Source of the DNA: Anaerolineaceae bacterium
Lineage (GTDB): Bacteria > Chloroflexota > Anaerolineae > Anaerolineales > Anaerolineaceae
DNA length: 12,693 nt
NCBI GenBank assembly: GCA_030620065.1
Contig: JAUXFJ010000017.1
Location: 1-12,693, forward strand
Direction of reading: 5' to 3'
This document shows positions 1 to 7,002 of the stretch, piece after piece (position 1 is the stretch's first letter; every line of letters begins with the position of its first letter). The position numbers and the translations under genes are program-made. The notes under the pieces were generated by a model. It did not search any database. It worked only from the letters and a program-made list of their open reading frames with translations, and was not told the DNA's origin.

Positions 1-336
1 GAATTCGCTGTATTCAACGATCGTTAAGATCGGATCATCAGAACCTTTCGACCAATCCGCTTCACTTACCGGGGCAAACACGGCAAGAATCTCCTCCTGC
101 TCCGCGGTTAACTCGGGGAATAAGCCGCCGCTCACTTCGCAGACCATCTTCCCGGAGTCGTCTACCAATGGCAGCGGTTCTGTCGGTAATATATCCTCTA
201 AATTAACACCAGTCCGAGATAAAACTGGCGTTTCTTCACCACCAGTTGGAGCAGTGCTTGTACCTTTGGAGCTACAGCTAGTCAACAGCATCATTGAAAC
301 CAATACTACGATTAATATATTCTTCTTTGAAAACAT
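1..336 (-). CDS. DsbA-like thioredoxin-fold lipoprotein, N-terminal part (cut by the window edge)
   Basis: The frame is open from an ATG at 336-334 to the left edge: 112 codons with no stop. Residues 1-21 form a lipoprotein signal: a lysine pair at residues 4-5, a hydrophobic core, and the lipobox L18-T19-S20-C21, which predicts a lipid-anchored protein outside the membrane. A low-complexity Ser/Thr/Gly tether follows. The last visible stretch contains DW-SKG and then ILTIVEYSEF. In DsbA-like thioredoxin-fold lipoproteins this strand comes directly before the CPxC active site, so the redox motif should lie just beyond base 1. An AAAGG ribosome site sits about six bases before the ATG, which supports this start. 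The likely role is thiol oxidation or disulfide exchange on exported proteins. The catalytic cysteines are not visible, so activity is inferred. Confidence 0.72.
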   Translation of the reverse strand, partial: MFSKKNILIVVLVSMMLLTSCSSKGTSTAPTGGEETPVLSRTGVNLEDILPTEPLPLVDDSGKMVCEVSGGLFPELTAEQEEILAVFAPVSEADWSKGSDDPILTIVEYSEF

Positions 337-428
337 GTTTTTACCTTTCTTTGACAATGCCAAACCACTCTTTATTGATTTAGAGCAGCATGTGAAATTT
401 TTAATATAAATATTTTAAAAGTCCCTCC

Positions 429-1046
429 CTATGACATCTTTAATCTAAACGTTACTGCCTGCCGCATCATTTTTTGCACTTCAGCCTGCGGTCGGCTTGC
501 ATCGATCAGCACCCAGCGCTCAGGCTCCTCGGCGAGGAGTGTCTTATATCCCTGCCGTACACGTATGTGGAAGGCAATTTCATAAGCATCCAGGCGGTTC
601 CACTCATCAGCATCAATTTTTCGCTGCAAGCCTGTTTCAACGTCAATATCCAAAAAAAGCGTCAAATCAGGTTTTAACCCGCCGGTAGCAAATGCTAATA
701 AGCGCTTTAACAAGTCCAAATCTGTTTGGTGACCATAACCTTGATAAGCCAGGGTGGAATCCCCATAACGGTCGCAGAGCACAATCTTGCCATTTTCCAA
801 AGCTGGTCTGATCAGCTGCTCAACCAACTGTGCTCGGGCTGCTAAAAAGAGCAGTATCTCCGTACGCGGCATAAGTTCAGTATTCTCCAGATTTGTCAAA
901 ACACTACGAATCTGGTCCCCGATTGATGTGCCGCCAGGTTCACGCGTGGTGATAACCTCATATCCCTGCTCCCGCAAATATTTGGCGAGATCAGACATCT
1001 GGCTGGTCTTGCCGCTTCCCTCTGGTCCTTCAAGCGTTATGAACAT
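429..1046 (-). CDS. tmk: thymidylate kinase
   Basis: This cytoplasmic enzyme phosphorylates dTMP to dTDP with ATP, an essential step of dTTP synthesis. Its 205 residues are the usual length. The P-loop GPEGSGKT is at 7-14, the TREPGGT substrate motif at 34-40, and the DRY motif at 92-94 (within CDRYGDST). A lid segment with R142/K143 lies near 141-151, followed by RLDAYE, the counterpart of the family's DR-x-E segment. The ATG at 1046 lies three bases after the stop of the upstream R3H ATPase gene. An AGGGA ribosome site lies inside the end of that gene, so the two are almost certainly co-transcribed and translationally linked. The C-terminus ends in a short basic tail. No key residue seems to be missing. 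Confidence 0.95.
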   Translation of the reverse strand: MFITLEGPEGSGKTSQMSDLAKYLREQGYEVITTREPGGTSIGDQIRSVLTNLENTELMPRTEILLFLAARAQLVEQLIRPALENGKIVLCDRYGDSTLAYQGYGHQTDLDLLKRLLAFATGGLKPDLTLFLDIDVETGLQRKIDADEWNRLDAYEIAFHIRVRQGYKTLLAEEPERWVLIDASRPQAEVQKMMRQAVTFRLKMS

Positions 1047-1049
1047 AGG

Positions 1050-2708
1050 CTAATCCCTAAATATCCTTACATACCGGTTAGGTTCCTTACCATAAGATTG
1101 TGAAATCAGATGCGCTTTGCGCGCCATGTCGTGCTGTAAGCGCCTGATCGTTGATGCTGCCGGAGGCAGGTCCATATATTTTTCGCCATTCAAAACAGCT
1201 TGAATCGCTGCCTGAGTTTGATCGGTCAAATCCAATTGAGAATCGATCTTATCCACAGGCAAACGCAGATTGAACAGATCTGCCAAAAATTGTTCCATCT
1301 GATGAACTGTATTTGCCTTCAAAACAAATATCGGAATGTTATGCTCTTCAGCTTCAACAATCGGCCGCTGACGTTCGCGGTAATAACGCCGCAAGGTTAC
1401 CAATGTGTCTGCTTCCTCCAAGGTTCGCACGATCCTCGCTGGCACACCCATATATTTCACAGTTTGGATTAAGCGGTTGCGAGCCACACCATATGCATAA
1501 ATACTGCGGTTCTTGATGGGCCGCTCTTGTTGCTCGGCTCCGGACATCTCATCAACCACAGTATCATAGGTTATCTGCCGCCTTTGATTGCCATTATTGC
1601 GCTGGAACGGCGCTTTCTTCATACCGTCGCTTCGCCGCAAAGATTGAGAAGCTGTATTTATTGTAGGAGCTGCTGCCTTTTGAATGTGGATCTTATTCTT
1701 AGCATCCCGAAAACGAATCTCTGGTGGGAGCGGGTAACCGCGCAGCATCGCATCCACTGATGCAGAGATATCCGCATGCACCGCTATGCGGTGGCGGTCT
1801 TGTATCTCAATCAGGATGTCAAAAGTAGCCGGTGCTCTGCGTTCGAGTACGGTTTTTTGGGTGCCGCGCCGCCGCGCTTCATCATCAGAAAGCGTGACCG
1901 ATTCAATTCCCCCAATCAGGTCAGAAAGTGTTGGGTTTAGCAGCAAATTCTCAAGGGTGTTGCCGTGTGCAGTACCAATCAACTGCACACCACGCTCGGC
2001 GATCGTGCGCGCTGCCTGAGCTTCTAATTCTCGTCCGATCTCATCAATGACGATCACCTCAGGGTTGTGGTTCTCTACCGCCTCGATCATCACCTCATGC
2101 TGCAGCGAAGGTTTAGATACCTGCATACGGCGCGCCTCGCCAACCGCCGGGTGGGGAACATCCCCATCGCCGCCAATTTCATTCGAAGTATCTACAATGA
2201 TCACACGTTTGCTCTCTGCCAGAATGCGTGCAGCCTCCCTCAACATTGTCGTTTTACCAACACCCGGCCGTCCCAAAATCAAAATGCTCTTGTCGGATTT
2301 TATGAGATCCTGAATGATCGCGATTGTCCCATAAACAGCACGACCCACACGGCAAGTCAAACCAACAATACTCCCGCGCCGATTGCGAATCGCTGAAATA
2401 CGGTGCAGCGTTCGCTCCATCCCCGCGCGATTATCTGCGTCGAAATCACCAATACGCTCGATAACTAAATCCAGATCGGCTTGATTTACCTCGGTTTCAT
2501 AGAGCACAACTTCTCGTCCTACAAAACGCGCCTTAGGGAAACGCCCTAGATCCAGGACAACTTCCAATAAGTTATCACTATCATCAAGGATATTAACTTT
2601 CTCAGCAACAGGCGTTGGAAGAACACTCAGCAGTGCTTCAAGATCGTCTGTGATTTTTTGTGTCTTACTCATTTTTCTACTTGACTTACCTTCGTCCATA
2701 ATTTCCAT
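1050..2708 (-). CDS. Ycf45/SpoIIIAA-like AAA ATPase with C-terminal R3H domain
   Basis: A 552-residue ATPase. Residues 140-300 carry the nucleotide site: Walker A GRPGVGKT at 146-153, Walker B VIVIDEIG at 218-225, and a GTAHGN sensor-like motif at 245-250. This core is characteristic of the SpoIIIAA/Ycf45 family found in cyanobacteria, plastids and other bacteria. A basic, Gln/Asn-rich linker (about 345-400) leads to a C-terminal part ending in an R3H single-strand nucleic-acid-binding motif (R522-xxx-H526, then SYGKEPNRYVRIF). It may be an ATP-driven protein acting on nucleic acid, but the cellular role of the family is not established, so no function is claimed. The start is uncertain. ATG at 2708, ATG four codons in (residue M4) and ATG at residue M13 are all possible, and none has a strong ribosome site. 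M13 begins the conserved-looking sequence. The gene abuts tmk. Confidence 0.82.
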   Translation of the reverse strand: MEIMDEGKSSRKMSKTQKITDDLEALLSVLPTPVAEKVNILDDSDNLLEVVLDLGRFPKARFVGREVVLYETEVNQADLDLVIERIGDFDADNRAGMERTLHRISAIRNRRGSIVGLTCRVGRAVYGTIAIIQDLIKSDKSILILGRPGVGKTTMLREAARILAESKRVIIVDTSNEIGGDGDVPHPAVGEARRMQVSKPSLQHEVMIEAVENHNPEVIVIDEIGRELEAQAARTIAERGVQLIGTAHGNTLENLLLNPTLSDLIGGIESVTLSDDEARRRGTQKTVLERRAPATFDILIEIQDRHRIAVHADISASVDAMLRGYPLPPEIRFRDAKNKIHIQKAAAPTINTASQSLRRSDGMKKAPFQRNNGNQRRQITYDTVVDEMSGAEQQERPIKNRSIYAYGVARNRLIQTVKYMGVPARIVRTLEEADTLVTLRRYYRERQRPIVEAEEHNIPIFVLKANTVHQMEQFLADLFNLRLPVDKIDSQLDLTDQTQAAIQAVLNGEKYMDLPPAASTIRRLQHDMARKAHLISQSYGKEPNRYVRIFRD

Positions 2709-2866
2709 AAACTCAGTAATATATATTTTATCGCGAAATCATCATACATGACTGAAGGATTAACGAATCTATTACACACTGCTTTGAATGAATTCTACAC
2801 CAGGCTTTAGAATCTGATCGCCAAACGCAAATGCAGTTAGATAAATCTTCCAAGACACCCCATGTT

Positions 2867-3814
2867 TTAATGTACATCCTTCTGCTCAAAATGTACAACA
2901 GGCAGTCCGGTGTCAGCGTGTCCATTTTCTAGTGAGCGCACTTCCAATTTATTGCTTACTTTCTGCTTAATTGCCAGGTGTTTAACCATCAAAACCTGTT
3001 CAGGGCTTACTTCAGCATCCATCCGGCCTAAAACACCCTCTAACCAAGGCTGATATGAGCGCACACACATGTAAATTGGTCTCTTCCCCGGAAAAGGTAA
3101 TCCTGATAACAGGCCAAGCAACACCTCGATTTTGTCAGCTGTTGTAGGGTGGATGATAGGTAGCATCCATATACCTCTAGGCCCATAGACCATATCTGCA
3201 TAAGCCTGCAGAACACCCTCAGCATTGTAGTAAACCATGCCCAACATGGCTCTGAGCGAAAGTGGTTCTAAATTATGAAACAGCTTGGGGATTACCGCAT
3301 TATATAGCCCGCGCATAGCTCTTGCATCGTCGCTGTGCCAAACACGCCACTGAAATTTCTCTGCCTTATATTCCCTTGGCACACGTTTAAATCGCCAAAG
3401 TTTCTGCTTGGCCCAAGCATTAAAATCTGCGTGTCTGAAAGCTTCATAAAACAGCGCGTCACTCTCGAGTTCGCAGGTAACATTAAGCGCCCCCCAGGTT
3501 CCTGCTGTTTTGATCATCTCCTCAAGCAGCGCTGTGATGGCACCCTCATCATCCTCATCCAAGATCAGGAAACCAAGTTTGGCCGATTGCGAGCCTATCT
3601 GAAAACGAATTTGACTTATCAGCCGCTTTCCGCCCTCATCCAGTTCACATACCGCAGTCAGCACATCATATGCTGGATTAATTGACGTTAAAAGGTTACC
3701 CAAAGCAAGCGGATTCCCGCGCGTTAACTGCAGAATCGTATCTAAAACATGCAGTCTGGCATTTGTATTAAACAGGGCTGGCAGATCGCGCCAGGCAAAG
3801 GGATGAATGTTTAT
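2867..3814 (-). CDS. unrecognised protein after pdxT, possibly acetyltransferase-like; start probably ATA
   Basis: I do not recognise this family with certainty. The overall pattern (roughly 315 residues, alternating strands and helices, a late WMLPIIHP segment) is reminiscent of a duplicated GNAT fold, but no acetyl-CoA loop is clear. No ATG exists near the front. The first TTG (3703-3701) would drop a stretch that reads as genuine coding sequence: NIHPFAWRDLPALF, then LDTILQLTRGNPLALGN. The frame is open back to a TGA inside pdxT, and that interval holds no ATG, GTG or TTG. The best fit is the ATA at 3814-3812, which would give M/I-NIHPFAWRD and has GGAG eight bases upstream. It overlaps the pdxT stop by four bases (ATAA). 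Translation is therefore probably coupled to pdxT. ATA initiation is inference. The alternatives are ATT at 3808-3806, TTG at 3703, or a sequencing error. Confidence 0.6.
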   Translation of the reverse strand: MNIHPFAWRDLPALFNTNARLHVLDTILQLTRGNPLALGNLLTSINPAYDVLTAVCELDEGGKRLISQIRFQIGSQSAKLGFLILDEDDEGAITALLEEMIKTAGTWGALNVTCELESDALFYEAFRHADFNAWAKQKLWRFKRVPREYKAEKFQWRVWHSDDARAMRGLYNAVIPKLFHNLEPLSLRAMLGMVYYNAEGVLQAYADMVYGPRGIWMLPIIHPTTADKIEVLLGLLSGLPFPGKRPIYMCVRSYQPWLEGVLGRMDAEVSPEQVLMVKHLAIKQKVSNKLEVRSLENGHADTGLPVVHFEQKDVH

Positions 3815-4389
3815 CGGGTTAACTCCAAAAAATAGCTGTGGAAACGATCATCTTCGGTTAATTCCGGATGAAATGAGGTGGCTAATAAACGGCCTTGCTT
3901 AGCCGCTACGATCTGACCATGCGGTACTTTTAGCAGCACTTCCGCTCTGCCATATACCGATTCAATTATCGGCGCTCGAATGAAAACCGCACGATAGGGT
4001 TTTGCTTCCCCATCTTGCACTTCTAAAAACGGTGCGCTAAGGTCAATTTCAAAACTATCAACCTGTCTCCCAAAAGCATTTCTGGCGACAGTAATATCCA
4101 TCAGACCCAATAAGGGCTGCTTGCCATGCACATCTTTTGATAATAAGATCGCACCCGCACAGGTACCCCAAATCGCTTTCTTTAGGCCAAATTGCTGTAG
4201 GGGTTCGATCAGCCCAAAATCCACAGCCATCTTCCCAATCGTGGTTGACTCCCCACCCGGTATGATCAACCCATCCAAACCTTCAAGCTGCTCGGGCAGG
4301 CGTATTTCCCGCCCTTTTACACCGATCTGGGTCAATATACTTAAATGCTCTGCAAAATCACCCTGTAAGGCAAGGACTCCTATTTCCAT
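3811..4389 (-). CDS. pdxT: pyridoxal 5'-phosphate synthase glutaminase subunit
   Basis: PdxT hydrolyses glutamine and channels ammonia to PdxS in the DXP-independent vitamin B6 pathway. The 192 residues are full length. The sequence begins with the family signature MEIGVLALQGDFAEH. The oxyanion-region motif GGES is at 45-48, the nucleophile is C77 in GTCAGA, and the catalytic pair H174 and E176 is in SFHPE, so the triad is complete. The gene starts 25 bases after the pdxS stop. The gap has no recognisable Shine-Dalgarno sequence, and an in-frame TAG shortly upstream rules out a longer reading, so this ATG is forced despite the weak leader. Translation may depend on ribosomes coming off pdxS. 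Its stop overlaps the probable start of the next gene. Confidence 0.96.
   Translation of the reverse strand: MEIGVLALQGDFAEHLSILTQIGVKGREIRLPEQLEGLDGLIIPGGESTTIGKMAVDFGLIEPLQQFGLKKAIWGTCAGAILLSKDVHGKQPLLGLMDITVARNAFGRQVDSFEIDLSAPFLEVQDGEAKPYRAVFIRAPIIESVYGRAEVLLKVPHGQIVAAKQGRLLATSFHPELTEDDRFHSYFLELTR
3812..3826 (-). promoter_or_regulatory. ribosome site and putative ATA start overlapping the pdxT stop
   Basis: On the minus strand GGAG (3826-3823) is followed by eight bases and then ATA (3814-3812). The last two bases of the ATA are the first two of the pdxT stop TAA (3813-3811). The spacing is ideal for initiation at the ATA. With a G in place of the A at 3812 the junction would read ATGA, the common coupled start/stop overlap, and pdxT would still stop (TGA). 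Confidence 0.5.
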
Positions 4390-4414
4390 GATGCTTTTAA
4401 CAGCGTGAAACTAC

Positions 4415-5302
4415 TCACCAGCCCCGATCAGCGATCAGGTCTTGTTCAGGGATATTTGAGATCTGCCTGCCGACCATTGGCTCGCCTAGGTTTCGGCTTA
4501 CCTCTGCCAGGATCTTGGCATCTTTATAATGAGTTGTAGCTTTAACGATCGCCGCCGCGCGTTTGGCTGGATCACCGGATTTGAAAATACCTGAGCCAAC
4601 AAAAACGCCATCCACACCCAGCTGCATCATCAAAGCAGCATCTGCTGGGGTGGCAATCCCGCCAGCTGCAAAATTTACCACTGGTAAGCGCCCTAATTCA
4701 TGAACCTCTTTGACCAGTTCATACGGCGCACCGATGTTCTTGGCAAAAGCCATCAACTCTTCCACAGGTATATTCTGCAATATGCGGATCTCTCCAAACA
4801 CACTGCGCGCATGCCGTACTGCCTCAACCACATCGCCCGTGCCAGCTTCACCCTTCGTGCGGATCATCGCTGCGCCCTCACCAATACGGCGTAGTGCCTC
4901 ACCCAAATTCCGGCATCCGCACACGAACGGCACTTTGAAATCATGCTTATTGATATGGTGCGCCACATCAGCGGGAGTTAAAACTTCAGATTCGTCGATA
5001 TAATCAACACCGAGCGATTCCAGGATCTGTGCTTCAACAAAGTGACCAATGCGGCATTTTGCCATCACCGGGATACTTACTGTGTCCATGATCTTCAAGA
5101 TCAATTCAGGGTCGCTCATGCGAGCAACGCCGCCATCGGCACGAATATCAGCCGGAACGCGTTCCAGCGCCATCACAGCGACAGCGCCTGCTTCTTCAGC
5201 AATCTTGGCATGCTCCGGTGTCACCACATCCATGATCACACCCCCTTTAAGCATCTGCGCAAGCCCCTTCTTGACAGCAAAACTTACTTCTTGCTGTGCC
5301 AT
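4415..5302 (-). CDS. pdxS: pyridoxal 5'-phosphate synthase lyase subunit
   Basis: PdxS condenses ribose 5-phosphate, glyceraldehyde 3-phosphate and ammonia into pyridoxal 5'-phosphate. It acts as a (beta/alpha)8 barrel that assembles into a dodecamer with PdxT. The 295 residues match the family. D25 (in MDVVTPE) and the two catalytic lysines, K82 (in MAKCRIGH) and K150 (in RTKGEAGTGD), are present. The phosphate loops GGIATPADA (214-222) and GVFVGSGIF (232-240) are intact. The start ATG has a strong GGAGGT ribosome site a few bases upstream and a good promoter before that. It is the first gene of the pdxS-pdxT-unknown unit. Confidence 0.98.
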   Translation of the reverse strand: MAQQEVSFAVKKGLAQMLKGGVIMDVVTPEHAKIAEEAGAVAVMALERVPADIRADGGVARMSDPELILKIMDTVSIPVMAKCRIGHFVEAQILESLGVDYIDESEVLTPADVAHHINKHDFKVPFVCGCRNLGEALRRIGEGAAMIRTKGEAGTGDVVEAVRHARSVFGEIRILQNIPVEELMAFAKNIGAPYELVKEVHELGRLPVVNFAAGGIATPADAALMMQLGVDGVFVGSGIFKSGDPAKRAAAIVKATTHYKDAKILAEVSRNLGEPMVGRQISNIPEQDLIADRGW

Positions 5303-5338
5303 ACTACCTCCAATAAAGCTATACTTTGATCTAATCCG

Positions 5339-5367
5339 ATTCTACCACCGGAAAACTCTCTAGGCAA
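5339..5367 (-). promoter_or_regulatory. sigma70-type promoter of pdxS
   Basis: Reading the minus strand, TTGCCT (5367-5362) and TAGAAT (5344-5339) are separated by exactly 17 bases. They match TTGACA at four of six and TATAAT at five of six positions. Transcription would start near 5332, giving a leader of about 30 bases that holds only the GGAGGT ribosome site. That leaves no room for a riboswitch. This is motif matching by eye, not a measured start. Confidence 0.6.
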
Positions 5368-5412
5368 ACCAGGATGCACTAGAATACTAAAATCCTTTTC
5401 CTTACTTTTTTT

Positions 5413-6204
5413 CTATAGCGAATCAACATACTTCGATGCTTCAAGCTGGTCAACCTCACTATCCTTAACAGCAACAGGTTCTGCTGATTGAGCAATAGCT
5501 GCCTCTTCTGCCTCTTCTGCTACTGCCAGTTGCTCGGGCGTGGCACGCGTTGTCATCACCCATTTGCCACAGGAGTCGCAGCGGTCGAGCCGTCCTACCA
5601 ACAGATTCATGGCAAATATATGGCGTGGGAAGGGGCACCCACATTTCGGGCAGATCGTCCCACCCATTATGCCATAGCTCCTCGGTTTACCCCCTGTCCT
5701 CTCGCTTTTTCGCTTGCCGAGTAAGGGAATCAGCGCACTTATCACCAGCACGACCAAGATAATACCGCCAATAGGTAATATTATCCCTGTAATTCCACTG
5801 CTCTCTTCTTCCGGCGAAAGGAAATTGTACCGCACTGACTCTGTCACGACGGTCTCGCCATTCCGCGTCACTACCTCTACGCTCAGATCATGCCACCCAA
5901 AACCATAATCGTCGGTCTTGAATTGGAACTTGAACGGTGCTTCACTGATCGTGATCATCTCTTTGCCATCGACCATAAAGATGACCCGTTGAATATTTTC
6001 CTGATCGCCGCGCACACTTATGCTGAAAGTCCCGCGCACATTACTGCCTGCGCCATATCCAAAATCCTTAGCCAGATGCACACTATAATCATCTGAAATC
6101 TCTTGCGCAAATGCTTGCCCAATGTGTGTAGTAATGAGCATTAAGCCCAATATCAAACTAGCCAATAATATTTTTAGAAACTTTTTATAATCCATCCTAA
6201 ACAC
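5413..6204 (-). CDS. membrane protein: exported Ig-like domain, one TM helix, cytoplasmic zinc ribbon
   Basis: I know no named family for this architecture. Residues 1-33 are a signal peptide (basic MDYKKF, long hydrophobic core, AFA-Q cleavage site). Residues about 35-128 are beta-rich with an Ig/cadherin-like look: VIFMVDGKEMITI, then a 'GWHDLSVEVV' strand. A single hydrophobic helix spans about 138-162, followed by the basic stop-transfer GKRKSERT. On the inside is a four-cysteine zinc site, CPKC at 185-188 and CDSC at 209-212, with an extra C190, then an Ala/Glu-rich acidic tail. The gene abuts the ABC-2 permease gene with no spacer, so it is likely an accessory subunit of that transporter. 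The start taken is GTG at 6204. An ATG three codons later (6195) is equally possible, since neither has a strong ribosome site. Confidence 0.72.
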   Translation of the reverse strand: MFRMDYKKFLKILLASLILGLMLITTHIGQAFAQEISDDYSVHLAKDFGYGAGSNVRGTFSISVRGDQENIQRVIFMVDGKEMITISEAPFKFQFKTDDYGFGWHDLSVEVVTRNGETVVTESVRYNFLSPEEESSGITGIILPIGGIILVVLVISALIPLLGKRKSERTGGKPRSYGIMGGTICPKCGCPFPRHIFAMNLLVGRLDRCDSCGKWVMTTRATPEQLAVAEEAEEAAIAQSAEPVAVKDSEVDQLEASKYVDSL

Positions 6205-7002
6205 TCACTTCCAGCGGGTCAAGATCGTCTCACGCTGGAATATCCTTACGCCAAGATAGATCATGCCCACATCAATCAATGCTAACAATAGAATAATAAT
6301 TAACATCACCGCTACGCTTATCACAATCAAACCTGCTAATTGAGCAAACAGCAAACCCAGGATCGGCACCATGATCACCATCGAGATCTGCTCGGCAACA
6401 CGTGGATCGTTAACGCGTGAAGAAATATATAATGCAAAATTCACCGATGCCACAGCCATTAAAGGACCCGCCACAAGCACCCCCAGCAACCAAATCGGTC
6501 CGCCAATATAGGCGCGCACCCCCCGAGAAACCCCGATCAAAGGTAGCGCAAGTAGGAAAATTCCGAAAGCAAGCCAGCTCACCAGGATTGCCGGGATAGC
6601 AGCCGCCAGGCTCTTACCCGCCAGCAATTCCACTGTACTGATCGGTGTTGCCAGCAATGGCTCCAGGGTATGAGTGGTCTTTTCACCCACAATACTGTAA
6701 GCTGCGATCGTGACCGGAATGATCACAGGTATCAGCATGAACAAGATCAAAAACTCATTCACCATATAGATCTGCAAACATTCCATCCCGCTCAAACCAC
6801 CGCATGCAGCCAAAAATGCCTGCGGTACATCCGCAGTGCCCCCGCTCATATCGCCAACAGCCTCTCCCATCACATACAGCATGACCAATGGGAGTATCGT
6901 GAAGATCATCGGCATGAAAATAATCGTAAAAAGCACCATGCGGTTCTTGAAAACTTCAGCCCATTCTTTATCGATGATCGTTCGAATATGTTTTATCATC
7001 AT
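6205..7002 (-). CDS. ABC-2 type transporter permease
   Basis: An inner-membrane permease of 265 residues with about six hydrophobic segments: near 22-46, 78-103, 130-155, 168-193, 203-224 and 225-250. Between the second and third lies the family hallmark GEKTTHTLEPLLATPIS (106-122), the coupling region typical of Nat/ABC-2 exporters. An extracytoplasmic loop with two cysteines (C67, C75) follows the first helix and could form a disulfide. The ATG overlaps the stop of the ATPase gene by four bases (ATGA), so the two are translationally coupled. The substrate cannot be read from the sequence; this class exports drugs, lipids, sodium or peptides. With one permease gene, a homodimer is expected. 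Confidence 0.88.
   Translation of the reverse strand: MMIKHIRTIIDKEWAEVFKNRMVLFTIIFMPMIFTILPLVMLYVMGEAVGDMSGGTADVPQAFLAACGGLSGMECLQIYMVNEFLILFMLIPVIIPVTIAAYSIVGEKTTHTLEPLLATPISTVELLAGKSLAAAIPAILVSWLAFGIFLLALPLIGVSRGVRAYIGGPIWLLGVLVAGPLMAVASVNFALYISSRVNDPRVAEQISMVIMVPILGLLFAQLAGLIVISVAVMLIIILLLALIDVGMIYLGVRIFQRETILTRWK

Noticed and set aside
787..1053. Plus-strand open frame opposite tmk, and many similar frames opposite the other genes
   Set aside because: They are antisense shadows of strongly supported genes with Arg/Ser/Pro-rich compositions and no credible starts.
2728..2925. A 65-codon minus-strand reading frame in the gap before the R3H ATPase gene
   Set aside because: It overlaps the end of the upstream coding sequence in another frame, has no clear ribosome site, and its Cys/Ser-rich composition does not look coding.
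5303..5338. Riboswitch or attenuator in the pdxS leader
   Set aside because: The predicted leader is only about 30 bases, too short for an aptamer, and no hairpin with a T run is present.
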